From: Tamlana flava | Lineage (GTDB): Bacteria > Bacteroidota > Bacteroidia > Flavobacteriales > Flavobacteriaceae | DNA: 64,000 nt | NCBI RefSeq assembly: GCF_041287255.1 | Contig: NZ_JBGGTX010000001.1 | Span: forward strand, 124,001 to 188,000 | Direction: 5' to 3' | Shown here: piece after piece, positions 9,383-18,522 of the stretch | How the letters are laid out: each line of letters begins with the position of its first letter | How positions within the stretch are numbered: position 1 is the first letter of the stretch | The notes under the pieces: model-generated | Database searches by the model: none | What the model was told of the DNA's origin: nothing | Seen by the model: only the letters and a program-made list of their open reading frames with translations | Position numbers and translations under genes: made by a program

Positions 9383-9706
9383 ATGTTTGGAGACATGATG
9401 AACATGATGAGCAAATTGAAAGAAACCCAGAAAAAAGTTGAAGAAACAAAAAAGCGTTTAGATACTGTATTGGTCGATGAATCCAGCAATGACGGCAAAC
9501 TAAAAGTTACGGTAACAGCCAACAGAACCATAAAGTCCATTGAAATTGACAGTGATTTACTCGTGGACAAAGAACAACTTGAAGATTATTTAATCCTTAC
9601 ACTGAACAGAGCAATTAAAAAAGCTACCGAGGTAAACGAAACAGAATTGGCCACTGTTGCCAAAGAAGGCACACCCAATATTCCTGGAATGGATTTTTTA
9701 AAGTAA
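9383..9706 (+). CDS. ebfC: YbaB/EbfC nucleoid-associated protein
   Basis: A 107-aa protein beginning MFGDMMNMMSKLKETQKKVE, with a long N-terminal amphipathic helix, a central beta hairpin (VTVTANRTIKSIEID) and a C-terminal helix (VDKEQLEDYLILTLNRAIKKA). This is the YbaB/EbfC fold, which dimerises and binds DNA without strong sequence specificity. In many bacteria the gene sits with dnaX-recR; here it does not, being divergent from ptrB and convergent with threonine aldolase. The length is normal for the family. Confidence 0.9.
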   Translation: MFGDMMNMMSKLKETQKKVEETKKRLDTVLVDESSNDGKLKVTVTANRTIKSIEIDSDLLVDKEQLEDYLILTLNRAIKKATEVNETELATVAKEGTPNIPGMDFLK

Positions 9707-9726
9707 GATATTGAACTGCTAGACTT

Positions 9727-10749
9727 CTAAAGTGTTAGATTTTTTAAAGTTTGAATAACCTTTTCGTGCATTGTATCGGTGTAATCTAAATGGGTAACCA
9801 TACGCAACTTTCCACCACCCATTGAGATGATGTGTATATCCTTACTGGTCATTTTTTGCATAAAACTTTTTTCATCAACGTCATTATTCAACTCAAAAAT
9901 AACAATGTTGGTTTCAACAGGTTCAACGGTTTTAACTATTGGTAGTTTGGCTAATACTTTACCTATTTCTTTTGCTTTTTTATGGTCATCAGCCAATCTT
10001 TCAATATGATGCTCTAAAGCATACAGGCCAGCAGCCGCTAGATACCCTACTTGCCTCATATTTCCTCCAAAAACTTTCCTAATTCTCAGGGCGTCTTTCA
10101 TTAATTTTGAATCACCAACCAAAAGCGAGCCTACCGGACAGCCCAAACCCTTGCTCAAACAAACTGAAATGGTATCGAAAACCTCGCCATATTGCTTAGC
10201 GGTTTCATTTTTAGCCACAAGCGCATTCCATAATCGTGCACCATCTAGATGAAGTCCAAGTTTGTTTTCTTGACAAACGGACTTAATTTTCAGTATCTCA
10301 TTAAAATCCCAACACGCTCCTCCCCCTTTATTTGTGGTATTTTCTAGTTCAACCAGCGTTGTTTTGCTGTAATAATAATCTTGGGGATTGATAGCGTCAA
10401 ATACCTGTTTCGCATTGAACATTCCCTGTACCCCATCTATTAATTTGCAGGACACCCCGCTATTAAACGATGCGCCGCCAGACTCATAATTATAAATGTG
10501 GGCGTATTTATCGCAAATCACTTGCTCACCCGGATTGGTATGCAGTTTGATCGCAGTTTGATTGGCCATGGTGCCACTTGGAAAAAACAAGGCTTGTTCT
10601 TTACCAAACATATGGGCGATTTTGCTTTCCAGCTCATTAACGGTTGGGTCTTCATTAAAAACATCGTCCCCCACTTTGGCCTGCACCATAGCTTCTAGCA
10701 TGCCTTTAGTTGGCTTTGTAACCGTGTCGCTTCGTAAATCTATTTTCAT
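9727..10749 (-). CDS. ltaE: Low-specificity L-threonine aldolase
   Basis: A 340-aa fold-type-I PLP enzyme of the threonine aldolase/beta-eliminating lyase family. Visible are the N-terminal motif DLRSDTVTKPT, the ring-stacking region GTMANQTAI, the Asp/Arg motif LHLDGARLWNA and the PLP lysine in SVCLSKGLGCPVGS (about residue 195). The reaction is L-threonine or L-allo-threonine to glycine plus acetaldehyde, in the cytoplasm. The frame extends to a TTG at 10755, but the ATG at 10749 places MKIDLRSDTV at the start as in homologues. It is convergent with ebfC. Confidence 0.92.
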   Translation of the reverse strand: MKIDLRSDTVTKPTKGMLEAMVQAKVGDDVFNEDPTVNELESKIAHMFGKEQALFFPSGTMANQTAIKLHTNPGEQVICDKYAHIYNYESGGASFNSGVSCKLIDGVQGMFNAKQVFDAINPQDYYYSKTTLVELENTTNKGGGACWDFNEILKIKSVCQENKLGLHLDGARLWNALVAKNETAKQYGEVFDTISVCLSKGLGCPVGSLLVGDSKLMKDALRIRKVFGGNMRQVGYLAAAGLYALEHHIERLADDHKKAKEIGKVLAKLPIVKTVEPVETNIVIFELNNDVDEKSFMQKMTSKDIHIISMGGGKLRMVTHLDYTDTMHEKVIQTLKNLTL

Positions 10750-10817
10750 TATCAATCATAAAAAAGTAAAGCTATAAAATTATATTAAGATTAGTTTTCC
10801 TTTGACTCTTTAAATGC

Positions 10818-10825
10818 TATTTTTG
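10818..10825 (+). promoter_or_regulatory. -7 promoter element for prfB
   Basis: TATTTTTG matches TAnnTTTG, 17 nt before the prfB ATG at 10843. A TTTG at 10801-10804 is too close to be the usual -33 element, so only the -7 part is convincing. Confidence 0.5.
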
Positions 10826-10842
10826 CTAAAAAATAATTCAAA

Positions 10843-11953
10843 ATGATAACATCTGATCAAATAAAAAATCTTAACACCCGCCTTGACAAACTAAGGCACT
10901 ATCTTTGACATAGATGCCAAATTAATTGAAATACAAAACGAGGAAGAACAAACTTTTGATCCTAATTTCTGGAATGATTCAAAAAAGGCAGAATTGGTAA
11001 TGAAATCCCTACGGGAAAAGAAAAGTTGGGTTCAGGACTACAAAAACTCCAAAACCTTAGTTGAAGATTTAGAAGTCATTTATGAGTTTTTCAAAGAAGG
11101 CGAAGCAAATGCAGAAGATGTTGAAAAGCGCTACGAAGAAGCATTGAACCTTATTGAAAAACTGGAATTCAAAAACATGCTTTCTGATGAAGGCGACAGC
11201 CTAAGTGCTGTTTTGCAAATTACAGCCGGAGCGGGTGGTACCGAAAGTTGTGATTGGGCCAGTATGCTCATGCGGATGTACCTGATGTATGCCGAAAAAA
11301 ATGGCTATAAAGTAAAAGAACTGAACTTTCAGGAAGGTGATGTGGCGGGAATAAAAACCGTAACTCTTGAAATTGAAGGTGAATTTGCCTTTGGTTGGTT
11401 AAAAGGCGAAAATGGCGTTCACCGTTTGGTACGTATCTCCCCTTTTGATAGCAATGCCAAACGCCACACCAGTTTTGCTTCAGTGTACGTCTATCCGCTT
11501 GTTGATGACACCATTGAAATTGAAATCAATCCAGCCGATATTGAAATAACCACGGCGCGTTCAAGTGGTGCCGGAGGGCAAAACGTTAACAAGGTAGAAA
11601 CCAAGGTGCAGCTAACGCACAAACCAACAGGTATTCAAATTTCATGTTCCGAAACACGTTCGCAGCACGATAACCGAGCTAGAGCATTACAGATGTTGAA
11701 ATCGCAATTGTATGAAATAGAGCTTCAAAAGCAAATGTCGCAACGAGATGATATAGAGGCCAGTAAAATGAAGATTGAATGGGGCAGCCAAATAAGAAAT
11801 TATGTGATGCATCCCTATAAATTGGTCAAAGACGTTAGAACAGGCCATGAAACAGGAAATGTTGACACCGTAATGGATGGCCATATTGATGAGTTTTTAA
11901 AGGCTTATTTAATGATGATGGGGCAAAAAGTTGAGGACGATAATCAATTATGA
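10843..11953 (+). CDS. prfB: Peptide chain release factor 2 with programmed +1 frameshift
   Basis: The gene is in two frames. 10843-10905 encodes 21 residues ending in TAT CTT, followed by an in-frame TGA (10906-10908). Skipping T10906 continues as GAC ATA GAT... from 10907 to the stop at 11953. The joined protein is about 369 aa, the normal RF2 length. The SPF tripeptide (ISPFDSNAK, UGA/UAA reading) and the catalytic GGQ (GAGGQNVNKVE) are both present, confirming RF2. The shift site CTT TGA C and an AGG two codons before the CTT codon match the classical RF2 autoregulatory site: low RF2 stalls at UGA and favours the shift. A plain ORF caller would start this gene at 10994 and lose about 50 residues. 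It overlaps the next gene by ATGA. Confidence 0.95.
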
Positions 11954-12567
11954 CAAAAATCGACACCATCATATTTGACTTAGGAGGTGTTTTAATAGAT
12001 TGGAACCCCGAATATGTATACCTTAGGGCTTTTAACGGTGACAGGGAAAAAATGCGTTGGTTTTTGGACAACATTTGCACAAGCGAATGGAACGAAAACC
12101 AAGATGCTGGTTACCCCCTGGCCCAAGCCACCGAAGATTTAGTAAAGCAATTTCCTGAACACGAAAACTACATTAGATTATTTTATGGTGAATGGCAAGA
12201 TATGCTGGTTGGAGCAATTGAAGGTACCGTAAATATCCTAAAAAAATTGGTGGATTCTGGAAGTCAAAAAATAGTCGCTTTAACCAACTGGAGTGCTGAA
12301 ACTTTCCCTATTGCATTAAATCAGTTTGAATTTCTACAATGGTTTGAGGGCATTGTTGTTTCAGGTGAAGAAAAGACCCGAAAACCTTTTGATGACATTT
12401 ATCATATCACTTTAAAACGTTTCAACATTAGAGGAGAACAAGCTATTTTTATTGATGACAATTTAAGAAATATTGAAGCTGCAAACAATCTAGGAATAAA
12501 TGGAATTCACTTTAAAACTCCAGAATTGCTCATTCAACAATTGAAAAAATATAACATAGAATTATAA
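11950..12567 (+). CDS. HAD-superfamily hydrolase (subfamily IA, YihX-like)
   Basis: 205 aa. HAD motif I is IIFDLGGVLIDW (nucleophile D10), motif II is LTNWSAE (about residue 112), the motif III lysine is in EEKTRKPFDDIY (about 139) and motif IV is AIFIDDNLRN (about 161). The cap is a small helical insert after motif I, as in subfamily IA. Such proteins are cytoplasmic phosphatases or dehalogenase-like enzymes; the substrate is not predictable. Its ATG overlaps the prfB stop (ATGA) and it overlaps the next gene by 1 nt, so prfB, this gene and arsC are probably translationally coupled. Confidence 0.85.
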   Translation: MTKIDTIIFDLGGVLIDWNPEYVYLRAFNGDREKMRWFLDNICTSEWNENQDAGYPLAQATEDLVKQFPEHENYIRLFYGEWQDMLVGAIEGTVNILKKLVDSGSQKIVALTNWSAETFPIALNQFEFLQWFEGIVVSGEEKTRKPFDDIYHITLKRFNIRGEQAIFIDDNLRNIEAANNLGINGIHFKTPELLIQQLKKYNIEL

Positions 12568-12908
12568 TGATTACTATTTACCATAATAACAGATGCACCA
12601 AGTCTAGACAGGGACTAGCACTTCTAGAAGACTCTGGAAAAGAATACAAAATAGTTAAATACCTTGAAGATGTTCCAACAGAAAAGGAACTTAAAAACAT
12701 TATAAAATTGCTTGGGATTGAGCCCATTCAATTGGTGAGAAAAAATGAAGCAATTTGGAAAGAACAATACAAAGACAAAGATTTGAGTAATTCTGAAATA
12801 ATAAAAGCGATGATAGAAAACCCAAAACTTATTGAGCGCCCTATCGTTGTAAATGGAAACAAAGCCGTTATTGGAAGACCAACTGAACTTATTTTGGAAA
12901 TTATTTAA
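12567..12908 (+). CDS. arsC: ArsC-family (glutaredoxin-fold) arsenate reductase-like protein
   Basis: 113 aa with the classic ArsC motif HNNRCTKSRQ (catalytic C10 followed by the conserved K-S-R) and the anion-binding arginine in IERPIVVNGNKAVIGRP. The family reduces arsenate with glutathione or glutaredoxin; the same fold includes Spx and YffB proteins. No arsB, acr3 or arsR is adjacent, so a role in arsenic resistance is not shown by context. The gene is coupled to the HAD hydrolase (ATG overlaps its TAA) and is followed 64 nt later by a divergent paralogue. Confidence 0.85.
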   Translation: MITIYHNNRCTKSRQGLALLEDSGKEYKIVKYLEDVPTEKELKNIIKLLGIEPIQLVRKNEAIWKEQYKDKDLSNSEIIKAMIENPKLIERPIVVNGNKAVIGRPTELILEII

Positions 12909-12972
12909 TGCTTTTTGTAAGCCAATTTAGGTTTTGCCTACTTATCATAATAAGGCCGTCAATTAGCCTATT

Positions 12973-13314
12973 ATGATAATTATTTACCAACATCCCATGT
13001 GCAAAAATGCAAAAACCTGCGTTAAATTACTGGAAACTAATTTTGAAAATGATTACGACGTTAAACATGAAGGTTTAGATTTAAGCGAAGATAAATTCAG
13101 GGAAATATTAAAACTATTAAACTGCAAACCAATTGATTTAGTTAGGACCGGCAGCATAGTTTGGAAAACACTTTTAAAGAATCTGGATTTTACCGATGAT
13201 GAGCTCATTAAGGTCATTTTAAAATTCCTAATCCTCATAAAAAGCCCCATTATTATCAACGGAAACAAAGCCGTTATTGGGCGCACTCCAGAAAAAATAT
13301 TCGAAATTATTTAA
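12973..13314 (+). CDS. Divergent ArsC-like paralogue lacking the canonical catalytic motif
   Basis: 113 aa, the same length and fold as the preceding protein; the two end almost identically (NGNKAVIGR...). The active-site segment reads HPMCKNAKTC: C10 is kept but the following K-S-R is replaced by N-A-K, and a second cysteine (C16) appears. The ArsC arginine-proline pair is replaced by KSPIIINGN. The gene looks like a tandem duplicate that lost arsenate chemistry and may act as a thiol-redox or Spx-like regulator, which is inference. The reading frame is intact. Confidence 0.75.
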   Translation: MIIIYQHPMCKNAKTCVKLLETNFENDYDVKHEGLDLSEDKFREILKLLNCKPIDLVRTGSIVWKTLLKNLDFTDDELIKVILKFLILIKSPIIINGNKAVIGRTPEKIFEII

Positions 13315-13381
13315 CATACTTTTAACCTATTTCATTTAAACCATGTTTTAGTTTATAGGTCTAAACTTGCAAAATGTAACC

Positions 13382-15904
13382 ATGACCAAAACCATCATCC
13401 CTCTTTTATTTCTAATATTTTCAATGTCTACGAAGGCGCAGCCCAAAAATTTAGGACTCCCTACAGATAAAAAAATAACGGTTACTGGCAAAGTTGTAGA
13501 TGCGGAAACAAAAGAACCTTTAGAATATGCAACCATAGCCTTCTTCAATAAAGAAAAAAATAAAATTATTGAAGGCGGTATAACCAATGTAAACGGAGAG
13601 TTTAGCATCCCTATAACTTCCGGACTTTACGACGTAACTATTGAGTATATTTCTTATAAAAAAATAACGCTTTCCAATAAAAATTTAAATCAAGACGAAA
13701 ACCTTGGAATCATTTCACTTGAAATCAATTTAGAAGCCCTTGACGAGGTTGAAGTCATTGCTGAACGAACAACAGTTGAAATAAAACTGGATAAAAAAAT
13801 ATACAACATTGGCAAAGATCTTACCACCGCAGGCGGAACGGTTAGTGATGCATTGAATAACGTACCCTCTGTTTCTGTTGACATTGAAGGTGGCATAAGT
13901 TTAAGAGGAAACGAAAATGTAAGGATTTTAATAAACGGCAAACCTTCAGCTATGGCCGGTTTTGGGGATACCAGTGTTTTAAGTCAACTTCCTGCTGAAG
14001 CTATTGAGCGTGTTGAAGTAATTACCTCGCCCTCAGCTAGATATGATGCCGAAGGAACAGCAGGTATTTTAAACATAATTCTCCGTCAAAAAGAAACTTT
14101 AGGTTTTAATGGTTCTTTAAACCTGACCCTTGGTAATCCTGATAATGCTGGGGTTTCGGCGAATATTAATTACCGTACCGAAAAGTACAATTTATTTTCA
14201 AACTTAGGGTTTAGGTATTTTAGTTCTCCAAGAAATAGCTTTAGCGATACTGAATACTTTAATGCCGATGTAGATTTCGATAGAATTATTGAAGATGAAG
14301 ATGTAGAACGTCTAAATCGCAATTACAACGCCAGTCTTGGCATGGAGTATTTTTTATCTAAAAAAACCTCTTTAACAGGCACTTTTTTCTATAGATATGG
14401 CGAAGACAGAGATACTGGTATAAATTTTAGCGATAGGTATAACAGTGGAAGTTTTGACGAACAAACTCGAAGAATTGAAAAACAAAACGAAGATGGCAAT
14501 AATTATCAATTTGCTTTAAACTACATTACCAAGTTTGATAATGAAGGCCATGAGTTAACCGCCGACATTCAGATAGAGAGTGGCTCAGAAGAACAATTTA
14601 CTGACTACAATGAAGATTATATTTTCACCAATAAAACAGCTCCTGAACCTTTCCAAATTGAATACATAACCCAAAATGAGGATGAAAAGGAATATTTATT
14701 TCAAGTGGATTATGTTAAGCCCATAGGTGAAAATTCAAGATTTGAAGCTGGCTATAGAGGCAACTTTGAAAATTCAGTTACCAATTATCTATTGGAACAA
14801 GAAAATCTTGATACTGGTAATTTAGAAGTAAATGATGCGCTTTCAAATATATTTGATTACTCTGAAAACGTCAATGCGTTTTACACCCAATATGGAACCA
14901 AATTTGGCGAATTTTCATTTCTTTTAGGCCTTCGTTTAGAAAACACACAATTAAAAGGAAAAATAGATTCTAGATTAACATCGGCAGAACTTGAAGCATT
15001 TTATGGTTTTCCAATTAAAACTGATTTTAACAACAATTATTTGGGGCTGTTCCCTACCGTAAACTTAATTTACAATTTATCTGGAAATTCCGATGACTCT
15101 GAAGAAAGCATCACACTCGGATACAATAGACGAATTAACAGGCCACGCGGTTGGTTTATCAATCCTTTTCCATCGCGCTCTAGTCGTACAAGAGTATTTC
15201 AAGGAAACCCAAATTTGAGTCCTGTTTTTGCCAGCGCTTTTGATTTAGGGTATTTGAAACGTTGGGACAAACTTACGTTAACAACATCGGTTTATTATCA
15301 GTATGAAACAGATTCGTTTGAAAGAATTGAAGAAAATACAGGTGCTCAAACATCAGATGGGATAGATATTATAAGAACAATACCTGTAAACTTATCTACC
15401 AACAAAAGAACAGGTACAGAACTGGGTTTGCTATACAATCCTAATAAATGGCTTCGTCTTAATTCAAGTTTTAACTTCTTTCAATTTAATACAGAAGGTG
15501 AATTTAACGGCAAAGATTATGGGGCCAAAAACACAAGTTGGTTCGCAAGATTTAGTAGCAAAGTTACCTTGCCTTCAAAAATTGATTGGCAAACAAACGT
15601 ATTTTATAGAGCGGCCAGACAAAGTGCACAGGGTGAAAATCAAGGTATTTTCTCGTTAGATTTAGCTTTCAGTAAAGAAATATTTAAGGACAACGCTACG
15701 ATATCCTTAAACGTCAGGGATTTGTTGAATTCCAGAAAAAGAAAATCTTTAACCACGACCGAATTTTTTGAAAGATACAGTGAATCGCAATGGAGGCAAC
15801 GTCAAATCAATTTATCATTTATTTACAGGCTAAACCAGCAAAAAAAACGCAACGAGCGTAGAAACAATATGGGAGGTGATGATGATATGGATTTTGAAGG
15901 ATAG
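13382..15904 (+). CDS. TonB-dependent outer-membrane receptor with CarboxypepD_reg domain
   Basis: 840 aa from the ATG at 13382 (the frame is open from a TTG at 13367). A signal peptide (MTKTIIPLLFLIFSMSTKAQ) is followed by a CarboxypepD_reg-like beta-sandwich (about 32-115, VTGKVVDAETKEPLEYATI), a plug domain (about 125-225, with GGISLRGNENVRILINGKPS and SPSARYDAEGTAGILNIIL) and a barrel of the OMP_b-brl_3 type (FNPF/GNPNLSPVF signatures). The protein ends in an acidic GGDDDMDFEG tail, not the usual terminal strand. Likely transports or senses an unknown ligand with TonB-ExbBD energy. It is monocistronic, ending at a strong terminator, and has no SusD partner. Confidence 0.9.
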   Translation: MTKTIIPLLFLIFSMSTKAQPKNLGLPTDKKITVTGKVVDAETKEPLEYATIAFFNKEKNKIIEGGITNVNGEFSIPITSGLYDVTIEYISYKKITLSNKNLNQDENLGIISLEINLEALDEVEVIAERTTVEIKLDKKIYNIGKDLTTAGGTVSDALNNVPSVSVDIEGGISLRGNENVRILINGKPSAMAGFGDTSVLSQLPAEAIERVEVITSPSARYDAEGTAGILNIILRQKETLGFNGSLNLTLGNPDNAGVSANINYRTEKYNLFSNLGFRYFSSPRNSFSDTEYFNADVDFDRIIEDEDVERLNRNYNASLGMEYFLSKKTSLTGTFFYRYGEDRDTGINFSDRYNSGSFDEQTRRIEKQNEDGNNYQFALNYITKFDNEGHELTADIQIESGSEEQFTDYNEDYIFTNKTAPEPFQIEYITQNEDEKEYLFQVDYVKPIGENSRFEAGYRGNFENSVTNYLLEQENLDTGNLEVNDALSNIFDYSENVNAFYTQYGTKFGEFSFLLGLRLENTQLKGKIDSRLTSAELEAFYGFPIKTDFNNNYLGLFPTVNLIYNLSGNSDDSEESITLGYNRRINRPRGWFINPFPSRSSRTRVFQGNPNLSPVFASAFDLGYLKRWDKLTLTTSVYYQYETDSFERIEENTGAQTSDGIDIIRTIPVNLSTNKRTGTELGLLYNPNKWLRLNSSFNFFQFNTEGEFNGKDYGAKNTSWFARFSSKVTLPSKIDWQTNVFYRAARQSAQGENQGIFSLDLAFSKEIFKDNATISLNVRDLLNSRKRKSLTTTEFFERYSESQWRQRQINLSFIYRLNQQKKRNERRNNMGGDDDMDFEG

Positions 15905-15924
15905 AAAAAGAAAAATTATCAAAC

Positions 15925-15955
15925 AAAAAAGGAAGCTAAATTAGCTTCCTTTTTT
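15925..15955. terminator. Bidirectional intrinsic terminator
   Basis: A near-perfect palindrome with A-run, GGAAGCTAA, ATTAGCTTCC and T-run. It lies between the TonB receptor gene (plus) and the 58-aa gene (minus) and has the A/T flanks needed for both directions. Confidence 0.9.
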
Positions 15956-15978
15956 AATTATTTAAAAATCATGAATGT

Positions 15979-16155
15979 TTAATGAGCCTCTCGTTTAGCT
16001 TTTTTTTCTTCTCTCATTTCCTTTAATCTTTCAATTAAAGAACCTCCAATCCAGTAAGGAATTACAAATGTCAATAAGAAAATCATTAACCAAAAACCTA
16101 TAGTCAAAATGGTCAAGAATGCTAAAAAGCCTAAATACTGGTCAAAATCAAACAT
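15979..16155 (-). CDS. Small membrane protein, 58 aa
   Basis: The sequence begins MFDFDQYLGFLAFLTILTIG. Two hydrophobic stretches, about residues 8-32, broken only by GFW, form one long or two short membrane helices. They are followed by PYWIGGSLIERLKEMREEKK and a strongly basic/acidic helical tail ending AKREAH. There is no signal peptide. It is supported by a terminator directly downstream (15925-15955) and a clean ATG. Function is not recognised. The composition (helix plus charged tail) resembles small regulatory or scaffold membrane proteins, but that is only a general likeness. Confidence 0.65.
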   Translation of the reverse strand: MFDFDQYLGFLAFLTILTIGFWLMIFLLTFVIPYWIGGSLIERLKEMREEKKAKREAH

Positions 16156-16252
16156 AATTATAAGTGTCTTTTAAAATCTAATGCAAAGATACTGCAAAGG
16201 TATTTCTTATACAATATCAATATTAAATTTATTAACATACTTTTCCACTAGC

Positions 16253-16888
16253 TCAATCCGGCTGAGGCGTCATTCTTAAATAAGGTTTTATTTCTCTATA
16301 ACCTTTTGGAAATAATTCTGGGATTTCTGCATTGGTAACAGAAGGCGATATAACACAATCCTCTCCACTTTTCCAGTTGGCAGGAGTTGCCAATTTACGA
16401 TAGGCCGTTAATTGCAATGAATCTATAACGCGTAAAAGCTCATCAAAATTTCTTCCCGTTGAAGCAGGGTACGTAATAATCAATTTCACTTTTTTATCAG
16501 GACCAATAACAAAAACGGACCTCACTGTAAGTTTGTCATCCGCATTCGGGTGTATCATATCATAAAGTTCTGAAACCTTTCTATCTTCATCCGCAATAAT
16601 TGGAAAATTCACCGTCGTATTTTGGGTTTCATTAATATCATTAATCCAACCTTTATGAGACTCTAAACCATCTACACTAAGTGCCACAACTTTTACATTA
16701 CGTTTATCAAATTCCGCTTTATACTTTGCCACCGTACCCAATTCTGTTGTGCAAACTGGCGTGTAATCTGCTGGATGAGAAAATAATATACCCCAACCAT
16801 CACCCAACCAGTCGTGGAAATTAATAATTCCTTCGGTGGATTGAGCTGTAAAATTTGGAGATACATCTCCCAATCTAATTGTTGCCAT
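16253..16888 (-). CDS. 1-Cys peroxiredoxin (Prx6 family)
   Basis: 211 aa. The peroxidatic site is SHPADYTPVCTTELG with C46 and the Prx6-type histidine H38; the conserved arginine lies in LTVRSVFVIGPDKKVKL. A long C-terminal domain (about 160-211) typical of Prx6 proteins is present. The other cysteine (in GEDCVISPS) is not at a standard resolving position, so a 1-Cys mechanism is expected. It reduces hydrogen peroxide and alkyl hydroperoxides in the cytoplasm. It is one of three peroxidase genes within about 5 kb (with katG and tpx). Confidence 0.93.
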   Translation of the reverse strand: MATIRLGDVSPNFTAQSTEGIINFHDWLGDGWGILFSHPADYTPVCTTELGTVAKYKAEFDKRNVKVVALSVDGLESHKGWINDINETQNTTVNFPIIADEDRKVSELYDMIHPNADDKLTVRSVFVIGPDKKVKLIITYPASTGRNFDELLRVIDSLQLTAYRKLATPANWKSGEDCVISPSVTNAEIPELFPKGYREIKPYLRMTPQPD

Positions 16889-17016
16889 AATTATATATAT
16901 TTTTAGTTAAATTTAATTTCCTACTAAATTAATCAATTTAATATGATTAAATAACATTAGTCTTAAAAAATGATAAAAACTAACATAAATCATACCCAAA
17001 GAAAAGTCAAAACAAT

Positions 17017-17024
17017 TAACTTTG
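17017..17024 (+). promoter_or_regulatory. -7 promoter element for fumC
   Basis: TAACTTTG, an exact TAnnTTTG match, 25 nt before the fumC start codon. Confidence 0.6.
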
Positions 17025-17049
17025 CTTTTTTAATTTAATCATTATCAAA

Positions 17050-18447
17050 ATGGCTTTCAGAATAGAAAAAGATACCATGGGCGAGGTAAAAGTACCTGCC
17101 GATAAACTTTGGGGTGCCCAAACAGAACGCTCTAGAAATAACTTTAAAATTGGTCCTTCGGCATCCATGCCTTTGGAAATTATATATGGCTTTGCGTACC
17201 TAAAAAAAGCTGCTGCTTACACCAATTGCGAACTAGGTGTTTTAGCCATTGAAAAACGCGATTTAATTGCCAAAGTTTGTGATGAGATTTTAGCAAGAAA
17301 ACATGACGACCAATTTCCTCTGGTAATCTGGCAAACAGGTTCTGGAACGCAAAGCAATATGAACGTGAATGAGGTTGTTGCAAACAGGGCACATCAATTG
17401 GCAGGAAAAGTTGTTGGCGAAGGTGAAAAAACCATTCAGCCGAATGATGATGTAAATAAATCGCAGTCTTCAAATGACACCTTCCCTACTGGCATGCACA
17501 TTGCCGCTTACAAAAAAATTGTTGAGACTACCATACCAGGGGTTAAACAATTGCGCAATACGTTGAAGAAAAAATCTGAAGCCTTTAAAAATGTGGTTAA
17601 AATTGGACGAACGCATTTAATGGACGCTACACCCTTAACCCTTGGCCAAGAGCTTTCAGGTTATGTTGCGCAACTTGACCACGGTTTAAAAGCTTTGGAA
17701 AATACATTGCCGCATTTAAGTGAATTAGCTTTAGGCGGAACAGCCGTTGGGACAGGTTTAAACACCCCAAAAGGTTACAGCAAGCGTGTTGCTGAGTATA
17801 TTGCAGAATTTACAGGGTTGCCTTTTGTGACAGCTCCAAACAAATTTGAGGCTTTGGCGGCTCATGATGCATTGGTCGAAACCCATGGAGCCTTAAAGCA
17901 ATTGGCTGTTTCATTGAATAAAATAGCAAACGATATTAGATTGATGGCATCAGGTCCTCGTTCTGGAATTGGAGAAATCATCATACCAGCCAATGAGCCA
18001 GGAAGTTCTATTATGCCCGGTAAAGTTAACCCAACACAATGTGAAGCGCTTACCATGGTTTGTGCTCAAGTAATGGGTAACGATGTTGCCGTTTCTGTAG
18101 GTGGCTTACAAGGGCACTACGAGCTAAACGTATTTAAGCCAGTAATGGCCGCAAATGTGTTACAGTCTGCTCAATTACTGGGTGATGCCTGTGTAAGTTT
18201 TGATATAAATTGTGCCGTTGGTATTGAGCCAAATCAAGAAGTCATTACAAAATTGCTCAATAACTCATTAATGCTTGTTACGGCATTAAACACAAAAATA
18301 GGCTACTACAAGGCTGCTGAAATAGCCAATACGGCGCATAAAAACGGTACGACCCTAAAAGAAGAAGCCGTTAACTTGGGTTATGTAACCGCCGAAGACT
18401 ACGATGAATGGGTAAAACCCGAAGATATGGTAGGCAGTTTGAAGTAA
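17050..18447 (+). CDS. fumC: Class II fumarate hydratase
   Basis: 465 aa, full length for FumC. The superfamily signature GSSIMPGKVNP (about 316-326, with the catalytic serine loop) is present, as are TGSGTQSNMNVNEV (about 97-110), DVNKSQSSNDTFPT (about 136-149) and GRTHLMDATPLTLGQ (about 185-199), the three regions that build the active site. It hydrates fumarate to malate in the TCA cycle and is iron-independent, thus resistant to oxidants. It lies between a peroxiredoxin and katG, a reasonable but unproven stress-related context. It has its own promoter element and terminator. Confidence 0.96.
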   Translation: MAFRIEKDTMGEVKVPADKLWGAQTERSRNNFKIGPSASMPLEIIYGFAYLKKAAAYTNCELGVLAIEKRDLIAKVCDEILARKHDDQFPLVIWQTGSGTQSNMNVNEVVANRAHQLAGKVVGEGEKTIQPNDDVNKSQSSNDTFPTGMHIAAYKKIVETTIPGVKQLRNTLKKKSEAFKNVVKIGRTHLMDATPLTLGQELSGYVAQLDHGLKALENTLPHLSELALGGTAVGTGLNTPKGYSKRVAEYIAEFTGLPFVTAPNKFEALAAHDALVETHGALKQLAVSLNKIANDIRLMASGPRSGIGEIIIPANEPGSSIMPGKVNPTQCEALTMVCAQVMGNDVAVSVGGLQGHYELNVFKPVMAANVLQSAQLLGDACVSFDINCAVGIEPNQEVITKLLNNSLMLVTALNTKIGYYKAAEIANTAHKNGTTLKEEAVNLGYVTAEDYDEWVKPEDMVGSLK

Positions 18448-18470
18448 TTCAACTCATTTAATTACACATA

Positions 18471-18500
18471 AAAAAACCGCTTCGAATGAAGCGGTTTTTT
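18471..18500. terminator. Bidirectional intrinsic terminator
   Basis: AAAAAACCGCTTC, loop GAAT, GAAGCGGTTTTTT: a 13-bp perfect stem between the convergent fumC and katG genes. Confidence 0.92.
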
Positions 18501-18522
18501 GTTTAAACAAATCAACAATCAT

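Noticed and set aside
12567..13314. Arsenic resistance operon
   Set aside because: Two ArsC-like genes are present but no arsenite transporter or ArsR regulator; the first is translationally coupled to a HAD hydrolase instead.
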